A stretch of DNA of 64,000 nt from Bacteroidota bacterium (GCA_016720655.1 JADKKE010000010.1:1-64000), one strand, 5' to 3'. Shown: positions 37,343-45,727, counted from the first letter of the stretch. The notes: generated from the letters alone by a model not told the origin. A program made the numbers and translations.

Positions 37343-39943
37343 ATGGGAATTGAAAGTGTAGATATTCTTATTCAACGTGCACAGGTTTTACGTGGACGAA
37401 ACATCGGCCAGTCGATTGCTTTGCTGGAAGATGCTTTATCCATTGCGCAGCAGATAGATTACAAAAAAGGTATTGCTCTGGTGATTCGTGACAAAGCTGC
37501 TTGTGCATTTGTACAAAAGCATTACAAACGGGCATTGACAGGCTACAGCGAAGCGCTGCAATTTTTTAAGGACCTCGATGATAAAGACGGCCAGTTGAGT
37601 TGTCTCACTGAATTGGGTTCCATCTATTTCAAATTGGGAGAAGTTCCATCGGCACTCACCTATATTCTTGAAACATTAAAAATAAATACTGAACGCGGCG
37701 ACTCGGAAGGAATTGCTTTAGGATATAATGAAATTGGAAAACTTCATATTTATCTGCAGGAGTATCCGCAGGCAATTGACTATTTCAAGAAAGCGCTCAA
37801 AATCTTTGAAGGTATCAAGAACAAAAAGGAAATGGTTAATTCCTTTTTTCTTTTGGGCAACGCCTACAATTGGATGGATGATTTAGACAAGGCATTGTAT
37901 TACCTTTTGCGTGCTGTGAATTCTCTCGAGCACCTCGAAGATGCGGATGCAAGAGTTAAAACGCTGGGAAGTCTGGCTATTCTCCATACCAAACTGAAAG
38001 AATACGACAAAGCGCTGAGTTATTTCAACAAAGCCCTGGAAATTGCTCACGAAGGAGCATCCAATACCGTAAAAGCTCAGTTGCAAAAAAGTCTGGGGAA
38101 CCTTTACATCGAACTCACTCAGTATGATAAAGCAATTGAAATTCTAAAGAAGGCATTAAAAATTGCACACTCCTCTCCGATGGAAGCGCAGCTGGTAAAG
38201 ATTCATCAGTTTCTTTCCATTGCTTATGAAAAGATAGGAGATTCGGAGAATGCCTTGATGCATTTCAAAAAATATTATGATCTGGACAAAGAATTCACCA
38301 ATGAGGAGGTGACTCTTAAAACAAAAGCCTTGCATATCCGATATGATTTGGAAGAGCTAAAAAAGCAAAAAGAAATTGCTGAGCTGTCTGATAAATTAAA
38401 GGAACAATTCCTTGCCAATGTGAGTCATGAAATACGCACACCGATGAATGGTGTCCTTGGAATGGCTCACCTCCTTGGGAAAACGAGTCCGACGCGTGAA
38501 CAGCAGGAATACATTGATGCAATCAAAACATCTGCGAATAACCTGATGGTTATTATCAATGATATTCTTGATTTCTCGAAAATCAATGCCGGTAAAATTG
38601 AATTCTCCGAAACAGAATTCAATATCCGTGATCTCATCAAAGGTATCGTACAGATCCTGCAGGTAAAAGCGGATGAAAAGAAAATCCAGATTGGTTGCAC
38701 GCTAGACTACCATATTAAAGATTTCCTTCTCGGGGATCCAATCCGACTCAACCAGATTCTGATGAACCTGATGGGCAATGCTGTCAAATTTACTGAGAAA
38801 GGAAAAGTGACTTTGGACATCAAGGTGATGGAAATTAAAGATAATGTCTGTAAAATACGATTCAAAGTTACAGATTCAGGTATCGGAATTCCAGACAATA
38901 AATTACAAACGATTTTTGAAAGTTTTGAGCAGGCGGAAAACAACAAACGCAGGTACGAAGGCACAGGACTTGGGCTTACGATTGTAAAGCAACTCGTAGA
39001 ACTGCAAGGAGGAAGTATCCATGTAAAGTCAAAAGTGAATGAAGGTTCAGAATTCTCTATTGATATGTTCTTTAAGCTTGGTAATAATCAAGCGAAAGTA
39101 GCACCTGTTCAAATTCCTGACGCATCCGAATCGGTTGATGTTTCTCACGTACGTGTTCTCGTTGTGGAAGACAACAAGGTGAATCAACTGCTTGTCAAAA
39201 ATATGCTGAAGAAATTCGGCTTTGAACATTTTGATGCAGCGGAAAATGGAAAAGTCGCACTCGGTAAATTGCGTGAAAACGAATACGACATTATTCTTAT
39301 GGATATTCAGATGCCTGAAATGGATGGCTATGAAATTACCCATGAAATCCGTACGCGGATGAGAATTGAAGTTCGCAATGTCCCGATCATTGCCCTCACC
39401 GCGGATGCATCCGAAAAAGAAAAGGTGAAAGCCAGAGAAGCCGGCATGAATGATTATGTCGTGAAACCGTATACTCCGGAAGAACTCTTTAGCACCTTGC
39501 TGAAATTTCTCCCTGAGAATAATACAATCAAAAAAAGCACCGGCTCAAAAGAGAGTTTACCCCTTGTGAAAAAAATCCAGGTGGGTATGGACCTGGACTT
39601 CCTCGACAAATTCACCGGCGGAGATCAGGAACTGACAATTCAGCTGATTGAAATTTTCCTCAAACAAGTGCCGGAAGCTATTGAGAAGTTGAATGTACAC
39701 ATCCCTCGCAGAGATTGGAAGGAGACGCATGCCGTCGCGCATAAATTAAAATCCAGCATTGCTATTTTCGAATTGCATGAATTGAAAAAACTCATCACCA
39801 ACATCGAAGAATATGCACGCGATGGTGAACGTCTCGAAGATCTCCCTCACCTCTATGCTGAATTCAAAGAAGGATCGAAAATTGCTGTTCGAAATTTAGA
39901 AGCGGAATTGTCAAAGTTACGGCAATTGGTCAGCAGCCGATAG
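37343..39943 (+). CDS. TPR hybrid histidine kinase (TPR-HisKA-HATPase-REC-Hpt)
   Basis: 866 residues, no signal peptide or membrane segment. Residues 1-330 are seven or eight tetratricopeptide repeats (e.g. EYPQAIDYFKKALKIFEGIK, EYDKALSYFNKALEIAHEGA). Then HisKA with His361 (ANVSHEIRTPMNGVLGMAH), HATPase_c (NLMGNAVKFTEKGKV; DSGIGIPDNKLQTIFESFEQ; GTGLGLTIVKQL), a receiver with Asp654 (YDIILMDIQMPEMDG; IIALTADAS; VVKPYTPEE) and a C-terminal Hpt (HAVAHKLKSSIAIFELH, near 800). All phosphotransfer residues are present, so it can run an internal His-Asp-His relay and pass the phosphate to a separate regulator. A cytoplasmic protein or peptide bound by the TPRs is the likely input. Its last codons overlap the convergent kinase gene by 27 bp. 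Confidence 0.9.
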   Translation: MGIESVDILIQRAQVLRGRNIGQSIALLEDALSIAQQIDYKKGIALVIRDKAACAFVQKHYKRALTGYSEALQFFKDLDDKDGQLSCLTELGSIYFKLGEVPSALTYILETLKINTERGDSEGIALGYNEIGKLHIYLQEYPQAIDYFKKALKIFEGIKNKKEMVNSFFLLGNAYNWMDDLDKALYYLLRAVNSLEHLEDADARVKTLGSLAILHTKLKEYDKALSYFNKALEIAHEGASNTVKAQLQKSLGNLYIELTQYDKAIEILKKALKIAHSSPMEAQLVKIHQFLSIAYEKIGDSENALMHFKKYYDLDKEFTNEEVTLKTKALHIRYDLEELKKQKEIAELSDKLKEQFLANVSHEIRTPMNGVLGMAHLLGKTSPTREQQEYIDAIKTSANNLMVIINDILDFSKINAGKIEFSETEFNIRDLIKGIVQILQVKADEKKIQIGCTLDYHIKDFLLGDPIRLNQILMNLMGNAVKFTEKGKVTLDIKVMEIKDNVCKIRFKVTDSGIGIPDNKLQTIFESFEQAENNKRRYEGTGLGLTIVKQLVELQGGSIHVKSKVNEGSEFSIDMFFKLGNNQAKVAPVQIPDASESVDVSHVRVLVVEDNKVNQLLVKNMLKKFGFEHFDAAENGKVALGKLRENEYDIILMDIQMPEMDGYEITHEIRTRMRIEVRNVPIIALTADASEKEKVKAREAGMNDYVVKPYTPEELFSTLLKFLPENNTIKKSTGSKESLPLVKKIQVGMDLDFLDKFTGGDQELTIQLIEIFLKQVPEAIEKLNVHIPRRDWKETHAVAHKLKSSIAIFELHELKKLITNIEEYARDGERLEDLPHLYAEFKEGSKIAVRNLEAELSKLRQLVSSR

Positions 39944-40777
39944 GTGATATTCTACCAAGCCTTTCCCCGGGCTTTGTGTAATCTCACCGATTTGAATCCC
40001 CATTTCCTTCCCGATTTTTCTGATTTCTTCTGAAAAATAATATGCAATGGATCCGGTAAGATGAATTGAATGTGCTTTGTATTGAGGGTACTTTAAAATT
40101 CCTTTTTCAAAATAATTTCTAAAAGCGTCCAGTACCATTTTTTCAATGTTCATCAGACTTTTGTTTTGCGCTGCGAATGGTGCAAAGGAAGCGATGAAAC
40201 GATTGGCCAGCGGACGACGGTAAATAGATTCCATGATCTCATCTTTGCTCAGCTTGTATTCCTGAACAAAACGTTCCTGCATCCCGGGATCCATCTCGTT
40301 ACTTAGAAAAGCCTGGAGTATTCTTTTTCCTATATCCACTCCACTTCCATCGTCACCGAGAATATATCCCAATGATGGAACCTGAAGTGCGATGGTATTT
40401 CCATTGTAAAAACCGACATTGGATCCTGTACCCAGAATTCCAACCCAGGCTGATTTATTCTTGCACAAGGATCGCGCTGCTCCAAGGAGATCAGAAAATA
40501 CATGAATCTTTCCGTGTCCAAAATGCTGCGCTAATCCTGCACGGAGAATTTCACATTTCTCAGGTGTTCCACAACCTGCACCATAAAAATAAATGTGTTC
40601 CACTTTTTCCGGTTCCGGAATTCCCGGGATCAGTTCTTTGCTGATAATGTCAGCGATCTGCGCTGCGTCCAGAAAATACGGGTTGAGTCCGCAGGATTTA
40701 AGAGTGATGACTTCCCCGGAATCCATTACCAGGTTCCATTCCGTCTTTGTAGATCCGCTGTCGGCTATAAGGTTCAT
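39917..40777 (-). CDS. BadF/BcrA-type kinase, N-acetylglucosamine kinase-like
   Basis: 286 residues in the ASKHA fold. MNLIADSGSTKTEWNLV holds the phosphate-1 loop with its catalytic Asp; VGILGTGSNVGFYNG is phosphate-2; PSLGYILGDDGSGVDIGKRI follows, and HSIHLTGSIAYYFSEEI is near the adenosine site. It matches the BadF/BadG/BcrA/BcrD family members annotated as N-acetylglucosamine (or MurNAc/GlcNAc) kinases in Bacteroidota, used for amino-sugar salvage from cell-wall turnover. It lies six bases upstream of RNase Z. Substrate assignment is by family only. Confidence 0.82.
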   Translation of the reverse strand: MNLIADSGSTKTEWNLVMDSGEVITLKSCGLNPYFLDAAQIADIISKELIPGIPEPEKVEHIYFYGAGCGTPEKCEILRAGLAQHFGHGKIHVFSDLLGAARSLCKNKSAWVGILGTGSNVGFYNGNTIALQVPSLGYILGDDGSGVDIGKRILQAFLSNEMDPGMQERFVQEYKLSKDEIMESIYRRPLANRFIASFAPFAAQNKSLMNIEKMVLDAFRNYFEKGILKYPQYKAHSIHLTGSIAYYFSEEIRKIGKEMGIQIGEITQSPGKGLVEYHLSAADQLP

Positions 40778-40783
40778 CCTTTT

Positions 40784-41698
40784 TTAATCAATCGAAAAAC
40801 GATCACCTTCTATAGCCAAAGTAGTTTCCGGAAAAACCGATTTCGCTTCTTCCAGTAATGGATATAGATTTTTGTAGCGTGCTGAAAAATGGCCAATAAT
40901 CAATCGTCGTACTCCTGCTTCTTTGGCTATTGTTGCCGCCTGTGCCGCTGTAGAATGAAAAGTTTCTTTTGCACGATCTGCTTTGTCGGATAGGAAAGTA
41001 GCTTCATGATATAATAAATCAACACCTTTCACAATACTGATCAGGCGTTCATCAAAAATGGTATCCGAACAAAATGCATATCTCCTCGGCTTTCTCGGGT
41101 CAATCGTCAATGCTGAGTTCGGCACTGTTTTTCCTTCTTCGTCAATATAATCCTTCCCTGCTTTTAATTCATTGTAAAAAGTCACTGGAATATTGAATTG
41201 TGCAAGCTTGTCTTTCTTCAACTTTCTTTGTCTTGGCTTTTCCGTAAAAAGAAATCCTGTACAGGGAATTCTGTGACTCAGAATAATGCTGCTGATAGTG
41301 ACATCCTCATCATCGTATAAAACGGTTGGGTTCTTCGGATCGATGGAATGAAATTCAACCGGATAACGAAGTGTAGTTTCGGAATATTTCAACTGGATAT
41401 CGATGATCTCTTTCAGATCATTCGGACCGTGAATGTGCAATGTTGAAACCCTGCCCTGGAGGTGCATTGTAGAAATGAGTCCGAGCAATCCCAGATAATG
41501 ATCGCCATGAAGATGGCTGATGAAAATATGATTGATCCGATGAAATTTTATTTTGTACCGGTTCATTTGAATCAGCGTTCCCTCGCCGCAATCAATTAAA
41601 AAAAACCGCTCATGAAAATTAATCACCTGAGCGGTTGGATGTCGTTGATATATGGGTGTCGCAGAACTACTGCCGAGTATGCCTACTTCAAATATCAT
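40784..41698 (-). CDS. rnz: ribonuclease Z (tRNA 3' processing endonuclease)
   Basis: 304 residues, the short tRNase Z form. The metallo-beta-lactamase motif HIFISHLHGDHYLGLLG gives H62, H64, D66 and H67. The other ligands are visible: ALTIDPRKPRRYAFCSDT, DLLYHEATFLSDKADRAKET and RRLIIGHFSARYKNL. The family flexible arm lies around residues 150-190 (RIPCTGFLFTEKPRQRKLK). It cuts tRNA precursors after the discriminator, which suits tRNAs without encoded CCA such as the tRNA-Ser here. The start codon overlaps the stop of the T9SS-sorted gene upstream, so translation is probably coupled. Confidence 0.93.
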   Translation of the reverse strand: MIFEVGILGSSSATPIYQRHPTAQVINFHERFFLIDCGEGTLIQMNRYKIKFHRINHIFISHLHGDHYLGLLGLISTMHLQGRVSTLHIHGPNDLKEIIDIQLKYSETTLRYPVEFHSIDPKNPTVLYDDEDVTISSIILSHRIPCTGFLFTEKPRQRKLKKDKLAQFNIPVTFYNELKAGKDYIDEEGKTVPNSALTIDPRKPRRYAFCSDTIFDERLISIVKGVDLLYHEATFLSDKADRAKETFHSTAAQAATIAKEAGVRRLIIGHFSARYKNLYPLLEEAKSVFPETTLAIEGDRFSID

Positions 41699-42457
41699 TA
41701 GTTGCCGGAAACAATCATTCGGCGTGTCACGGAGGACTTGCCATTCGTGATGGAGTACAGATAGATGCCTGGGCTCAATTCATCCGACGAAAGCAGGATG
41801 CTGTTGTTGCCTCTTGGCATGTTTAGGGTTTGAGTCTGCAATACATTTCCAATCAAATCACAAACTTTAATACGTATTGTTTCCTGAACCGGACTGGAGA
41901 CAATCACTTCTGTTTTACCATGGAAAGGATTCGGTTTATTTTGAGAAACCTGGAACGAAGAAGAAGTGATGGAAGCCAAACCAGTATTGTCATCAATTAC
42001 GATAACGTAATTCGAATTTGTTGTATCGACTTGCTGAGGGATAATTCCGAGTAGCCGTCCACTTACTTTCAGATTGACATCAAGCGGGTAAGCACCAATC
42101 ATTCCTGCCGTAGGAGCATTGCCTGTTATCTGAACACAACTTGTTTGTCCGCCAAGGAAGATACAATTCGATGGTGTGCAAGAGTAGGTGAATCCGGAAG
42201 GCAATCCGACAACAGAAACAACTCTCACGGAATCGATTACAACATTCTGACCGGCATAAGTAGTATTTGCAGGGACAGAAATTTGCAAATCGCTGACATA
42301 TGCTGTTCCAACGATGGCGTGTGGAAGACCTGCCGTACTATCAGGATAGATTCCGGGAATATTGTGAGTAATCGACGTATCAGGAACACACTGACTGAAT
42401 CCGGAATAAGAAGCAATCACTGAAAGCAATCAGAATCGTAAAGATCTTTTTCATCAT
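41698..42457 (-). CDS. secreted T9SS-sorted protein (one frameshift in the signal peptide)
   Basis: The ATG at 42457 begins MMKKIFTILIAF, then an indel near 42433 moves the frame to LLSVIASYSGFSQCVPD; together they form a normal signal peptide ending in FSQ. The middle is a beta-rich domain with paired cysteines (GFTYSCTPSNCIFLGGQTSC). The end is a type A T9SS sorting domain: FQVSQNKPNPFHGKTEV, KVCDLIGNVLQTQTL, ELSPGIYLYSITNGKSSVTR. About 250 residues in all. Exported through T9SS; ligand or activity unknown. Coupled to rnz by overlapping stop and start codons, an odd pairing. Confidence 0.78.
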
Positions 42458-42474
42458 GGGTTACTTATTCAGCA

Positions 42475-42846
42475 CTATTCTTTGTGTAATTGTTTTTCAA
42501 CTTCTTCCATGAAAATCAGATCAATGGCCTCATTTACAGTTGGCAATTGAGTGAGCATGGTATCCAGCTGAGAAATGGAAATCAGTTTCCGTACATGATC
42601 CTGAACTCCTGTGAGGACGAAAGTTCCATTCTGATCGCGACACATTCTGAATCCAACCAGAATCGCACTCAAGCCAGATGAATCGTAATATTGTATATCG
42701 CTGAGATCAAAGATCATGTTTTTGAAATTTTCATGATGAAGCATCACGACTTCCGCCTTTAACTCGGGAGCTACATTAGAAGTAAGTTTCGGCTCCAGGA
42801 TTTTGATCAGCGCGTACTTTTCCTGTCTGTCAATAGTTAGGTTCAT
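42475..42846 (-). CDS. STAS-domain anti-anti-sigma-factor-like protein
   Basis: 123 residues, one STAS domain: YALIKILEPKLTSNVAPELK, NMIFDLSDIQYYDSSGLSAI and GTFVLTGVQDHVRKLISISQ. The DSSGL serine is the site phosphorylated in SpoIIAA-type antagonists. In this phylum such stand-alone proteins may act in partner-switching control or other signalling; the kinase partner is not in this window. A good -7 element (TAAATTTG) lies 16 bases upstream, so it has its own promoter. The gene is 17 bases before the T9SS-sorted gene and may be cotranscribed with it. Confidence 0.85.
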   Translation of the reverse strand: MNLTIDRQEKYALIKILEPKLTSNVAPELKAEVVMLHHENFKNMIFDLSDIQYYDSSGLSAILVGFRMCRDQNGTFVLTGVQDHVRKLISISQLDTMLTQLPTVNEAIDLIFMEEVEKQLHKE

Positions 42847-42862
42847 AGGATTAGCATTTTCC

Positions 42863-42870
42863 CAAATTTA
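42863..42870 (-). promoter_or_regulatory. -7 element of the STAS gene
   Basis: On the minus strand TAAATTTG matches TAnnTTTG exactly, 16 bases before the ATG at 42846. Confidence 0.5.
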
Positions 42871-42949
42871 CGAGGATTTTTCGGGATCACGCCAGATAAG
42901 CGATTAATTTTCAACAAGGGACTTGTGGTAAATGTTAATATTCTGAAGG

Positions 42950-43062
42950 CGGTTTAGGGTTTAAGGTTTAAGGTTCAAAGTTGTTCCGGTTTAGAGTTCA
43001 GAGTTTAAGGTTCAAGGTTGTTCCGGGTTCCGGGTTCAGGGTTCCGTGTTCTGGGTTTAGAG
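42950..43062 (+). repeat. heptad array, composite type with conserved end (copy 1)
   Basis: Degenerate 7-bp units GGTTTAA/GGTTCAA, then GTTCCGG/GTTCAGG, closing with the conserved end GTTCCGTGTTCTGG and GTTTAGAG. With the perfect CTAACAA array at 43130 it occupies most of the 343-bp gap between the STAS gene and pyrB. Confidence 0.8.
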
Positions 43063-43129
43063 CAGCCTTGGGTAAAATTAGCCCATGAAACAAGAAAAGA
43101 GTACGGCTATAAGCGATGACTATCCCCTA

Positions 43130-43187
43130 CTAACAACTAACAACTAACAACTAACAACTAACAACTAACAACTAACAACTAACAACC
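43130..43187 (+). repeat. heptad array, eight perfect CTAACAA units
   Basis: Eight uninterrupted copies of CTAACAA (43130-43185), ending three bases before the pyrB stop codon. The reverse complement (TTGTTAG) recurs in the array at 48779-48852. Confidence 0.9.
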
Positions 43188-43189
43188 AA

Positions 43190-44119
43190 TCATTTCCCCA
43201 CCTGACCTGCGAGCAAATACAACACGGCCATCCGGATCGCAACGCCGTTTTCGACCTGATTCAGGATAATTGACTGAGCGGAATCAGCTACTTCGCTGGT
43301 GATTTCAACACCGCGGTTGATCGGTCCGGGGTGCATAATGGTAATCCGTTTTGAGAGCGAATCGAGAATCTCCTTGTTCAGTCCAAAAAGTTGAATGTAT
43401 TCCCTCAGTGATGGAAAATAACGGATATCCTGACGTTCCAGCTGGATCCGCAGCATATTGGCAACATCGCACCATTCAAGCGCTTTGCGCAGATTGGTTT
43501 CAACCTGCACTCCGAGTGAAGCAATGTATTTGGGCAAGAGTGTTGTTGGTCCGCACACCATTACCTCCGCACCTAATTTTTGCAGACAAAAAATATTCGA
43601 CAGTGCGACTCGTGAATGGAGGATATCGCCGATGATTGCAATTTTCTTTCCTTTGACTTCACCCAATTTTTCACGGATGGAAAATGCATCGAGTAAAGCC
43701 TGAGTCGGGTGTTCGTGTGCACCATCCCCGGCATTGACGATACTCGCACTCACATGTTTTGAAAGGAACTGTGCCGCGCCTGCATGCGGATGACGCATCA
43801 CGACAATATCCACTTTCATCGCAAGGATGTTATTCACTGTATCAATCAGCGTCTCCCCTTTACTGACCGATGAGGAAGATGCTGCAAAATTGATAACGTC
43901 TGCGGAGAGCCTTCGTTCTGCCAGTTCAAAAGACAATCGTGTGCGTGTTGAATTCTCAAAAAACAAATTCGCAATCGTCACATCCCGGAGAGAAGGAACC
44001 TTCTTGATGGGGCGATTTAATACATCTTTAAAATTATCCGCTGTAGAAAAAACAAGTTCAATATCCTCCACACTGAGGTCCTTGATTCCAAGCAGATGTT
44101 TTACAGAAAGAGAGGGCAT
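43190..44119 (-). CDS. pyrB: aspartate carbamoyltransferase catalytic subunit
   Basis: 309 residues, the normal length. Carbamoyl-phosphate site FFENSTRTRLSFELAERRL; VVMRHPHAGAAQFLSK and GDGAHEHPTQALLDAFSIRE; the aspartate-domain IMHPGPINRGVEITSEVADS. It makes N-carbamoyl-aspartate in de novo pyrimidine synthesis. It follows pyrR on the same strand, a common pairing, but here about 180 bases of heptad arrays lie between them. No regulatory chain gene (pyrI) is adjacent. Confidence 0.95.
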   Translation of the reverse strand: MPSLSVKHLLGIKDLSVEDIELVFSTADNFKDVLNRPIKKVPSLRDVTIANLFFENSTRTRLSFELAERRLSADVINFAASSSSVSKGETLIDTVNNILAMKVDIVVMRHPHAGAAQFLSKHVSASIVNAGDGAHEHPTQALLDAFSIREKLGEVKGKKIAIIGDILHSRVALSNIFCLQKLGAEVMVCGPTTLLPKYIASLGVQVETNLRKALEWCDVANMLRIQLERQDIRYFPSLREYIQLFGLNKEILDSLSKRITIMHPGPINRGVEITSEVADSAQSIILNQVENGVAIRMAVLYLLAGQVGK

Positions 44120-44160
44120 TGGATTGTAGATTGTTGATTGATGAATGGATTGTTGATTTT
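44120..44160. repeat. heptad array, GATTGTT type
   Basis: GATTGTA, GATTGTT, GATTGAT, GAATGGA-like units with a 7-bp step directly upstream of the pyrB start. Confidence 0.55.
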
Positions 44161-44216
44161 AGAGGACGGCTTCACATATAACTATTTTATAAACTAAATA
44201 CTCATTAAGTAAGCGA

Positions 44217-44296
44217 GCCCGCAACTCTGAACTCTGAACTCTAAACCCTGAACTCTAAACCCGGAACAACCTTGAACTTTGAACCTTGAACCTTAA
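44217..44296 (-). repeat. heptad array, GTTCAAG type, inverted
   Basis: Units AACTCTG, AACCCTG, AACTTTG, AACCTTG: the reverse complement of the GTTCAAG/GTTCAGG arrays. It ends two bases from the pyrR stop and pairs in inverted orientation with the array at 44853 on the other side of pyrR. Confidence 0.8.
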
Positions 44297-44298
44297 AC

Positions 44299-44829
44299 TC
44301 ATACTAGCCAGACGCCATCTTCTCCATCCACTTCCTTCCATTTGACAGTCACTTTTTCAGAGGTAATTGTATCAACGGAGATTCCGATATAATCGGGTTC
44401 TATGGGTAAGTGCCGACTGTATCTCCGGTCGACAAGCGTGAGTAATTCTACTTTTCGGGGGCGGCCAAAATCAAGCAGGGCGTCCATTCCGGCCCGGATG
44501 GTGCGGCCTGTAAATAAGACATCATCCACAAGGATGACATTTTTATCTTCAATAATAAAATCTACTCTTGTCTCGCTTGGCGCAATGATTTCCCTGCGTC
44601 TGAAGTCGTCCCTGTAAAAGGTAACATCCAGATCACCATGCATGATTTTCGGAAGATTCAGGATTTCACAGAGTGAGCTAACGATTCTGCGGGCGACAAA
44701 AACACCCCGGGGCTGCAAGCCAATAATGGCGGTATTCGAAAAATCATCGTGAACTTCGATGAGCTGATAACACAAGCGCTTGATTGTGATATCAAATTGC
44801 GTACTGTTTAACAGGAGTCGCTTTTGCAT
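44299..44829 (-). CDS. pyrR: PyrR, pyrimidine operon regulator / uracil phosphoribosyltransferase
   Basis: 176 residues from the ATG at 44829 (MQKRLLLNSTQFDITIKRLC). An in-frame extension to 44868 is encoded by repeat DNA and overlaps the promoter, so I reject it. The PRPP-binding loop VILVDDVLFTGRTIRAGMDA is typical, with IGLQPRGVFVARRI and RVDFIIEDKN before it. In Firmicutes PyrR binds pyr mRNA; in Bacteroidota its regulatory role is less certain and it may act mainly as a phosphoribosyltransferase. It precedes pyrB on the same strand. Both flanks are heptad arrays in inverted orientation. Confidence 0.92.
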   Translation of the reverse strand: MQKRLLLNSTQFDITIKRLCYQLIEVHDDFSNTAIIGLQPRGVFVARRIVSSLCEILNLPKIMHGDLDVTFYRDDFRRREIIAPSETRVDFIIEDKNVILVDDVLFTGRTIRAGMDALLDFGRPRKVELLTLVDRRYSRHLPIEPDYIGISVDTITSEKVTVKWKEVDGEDGVWLV

Positions 44830-44838
44830 TCCGGGAGA

Positions 44839-44869
44839 CAAACGTACTAAAAAAGGTTCAAAGTTCAAG
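44839..44869 (-). promoter_or_regulatory. pyrR promoter, -33 inside a heptad array
   Basis: The minus strand has TACGTTTG (44839-44846), a perfect TAnnTTTG, ten bases before the ATG. Exactly 19 bases upstream lies CTTG (44866-44869), the first units of the heptad array, fitting the -33 position. Confidence 0.6.
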
Positions 44870-44966
44870 GTTCAAAGTTCAAGGTTGTTGCGAGTTCCGA
44901 GTTCCGGGTTCAAAGTTCAAGGTTGTTCCGGGTTCAGAGTTTAGGGTTCCGTGTTCTGGGGGTAGA
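44853..44966 (+). repeat. heptad array, composite type with conserved end (copy 2)
   Basis: Units GGTTCAA/AGTTCAA, then GTTGTTG, GAGTTCC and GTTCCGG, then the conserved end GTTCCGTGTTCTGG followed by GGGTAGACAGG. With the arrays at 45010 and 45122 it makes up most of the 364-bp gap between pyrR and the next gene. Confidence 0.85.
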
Positions 44967-45009
44967 CAGGATATTTGCTTTTAATTAAATTGAAAGTATA
45001 ATGACTGTC

Positions 45010-45090
45010 TAAGGTCAAATGGAAAATGGAAAATAGAGAGTAGAAATTAGAAAATGGAAATTAGAAAATGGAAATTAGAAAAATATTGAT
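45010..45090. repeat. heptad array, GGAAAAT/AGAAATT type
   Basis: Units GGAAAAT, AGAGAGT, AGAAATT, GGAAATT step by 7 bp for about eleven units. A purine-rich family not seen elsewhere in the window. Confidence 0.75.
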
Positions 45091-45121
45091 TGCTGAATCG
45101 AAATTGAGAAAATTGTAAACG

Positions 45122-45192
45122 CGATTCTACACACAGAACACGGAACTTTGAACCAGGAACCCGAAACAACCTTGAACTTTGAACTTTGAACC
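45122..45192 (-). repeat. heptad array, composite type, inverted (copy 3)
   Basis: Reverse complement of the composite element: on the minus strand it runs GGTTCAA, AGTTCAA, AGGTTGTTTCGG and ends GTTCCGTGTTCTG with GTGTAGA. It abuts the stop codon of the DinB-like gene. Confidence 0.85.
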
Positions 45193-45193
45193 G

Positions 45194-45547
45194 CTATGAG
45201 TTGAACTGCTTCAAATGATGCACAGCATGTTTGTGAAGAAGTTGAACCCATTCTTCGAAATTCAGTTCGCCAAAAAAAGGATTTGTTGTTGTTGATCCGG
45301 GGTGTTGTTCGAAGTAGCTGACGAAATCATTTATTTCTCCTTCCAGTTCTTTGATCGCTTCCATTTTATTTGCACGCCGGATGTTGGGAGGAGTTTCGGA
45401 CATGAGTATATTTTTCGTGTTCGGCTTAAATTCCTTTTCGCTCAAAAGAAAATTTTTCATGGGCTCCAATCGCTCTGCAGGAGTTACAATTACATGTGGG
45501 TCTTTTCCATTTGCAATTCGGAAAGAATCACTCATGTGCTCAATCAT
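45194..45547 (-). CDS. DinB-like/DUF1569-type protein, probably 5'-truncated
   Basis: 117 residues. The C-terminal NPFFGELNFEEWVQLLHKHA and VHHLKQFN match the metal-site end of DinB/DUF1569-type proteins, and PMKNFLLSEKEFKPNTKNIL the middle. The sequence begins MIEHMSDSFRIANGK, which in relatives is preceded by about 30-40 residues containing the first helix (a pattern like MTAQQMIEHM). Here the bases just before the ATG are a heptad array (45550-45605), so the front appears to have been lost at the array boundary. DinB-fold proteins bind a divalent metal with three His; the first may be H4 here. Function unknown. Confidence 0.6.
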   Translation of the reverse strand: MIEHMSDSFRIANGKDPHVIVTPAERLEPMKNFLLSEKEFKPNTKNILMSETPPNIRRANKMEAIKELEGEINDFVSYFEQHPGSTTTNPFFGELNFEEWVQLLHKHAVHHLKQFNS

Positions 45548-45549
45548 TT

Positions 45550-45605
45550 GTGTTCAAGGTTGTTCCGAGTTCAGGGTTCAGGGTTCCGTGTTCTGGGTGT
45601 AGATC
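45550..45605 (+). repeat. heptad array, composite type with conserved end (copy 4)
   Basis: GTTCAAG, GTTGTTC, CGAGTTC, AGGGTTC units, closing with GTTCCGTGTTCTGG and GTGTAGAT, then TTTGCTTTG, as after copy 2. It touches the truncated 5' end of the DinB-like gene. Confidence 0.85.
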
Positions 45606-45643
45606 CCGGGTTTGCTTTGCAAAATTGTTGGTTCCAAGTTTCC

Positions 45644-45680
45644 GATACCTAATACTTTATACCTAATACCTAATACCCAC
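45644..45680. repeat. heptad array, CTAATAC type
   Basis: Five units (GATACCT, AATACTT, TATACCT, AATACCT, AATACCC) with a 7-bp step, between the composite array and the rpsA terminator. Confidence 0.75.
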
Positions 45681-45690
45681 TATCTGATAA

Positions 45691-45727
45691 AAAGAAAACC
45701 ACCCCGTTTCCAGAGTGGTTTTCTTTA
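45691..45727 (-). terminator. Rho-independent terminator of rpsA
   Basis: AAAACCAC/GTGGTTTT stem with a loop of about ten bases. Read leftward it is followed by a CTTTTT tract and lies just past the rpsA stop at 45744. Confidence 0.85.

Noticed and set aside
42950..43062. Telomere-like repeat because of GGTTTAG/GGTTTAA units
   Set aside because: Units are degenerate, lie between ordinary genes and switch to other families; nothing suggests a linear chromosome end.
44830..44868. Upstream start of pyrR
   Set aside because: The 13 codons are made of heptad-array DNA and cross the -7 element; the ATG at 44829 gives the normal length.
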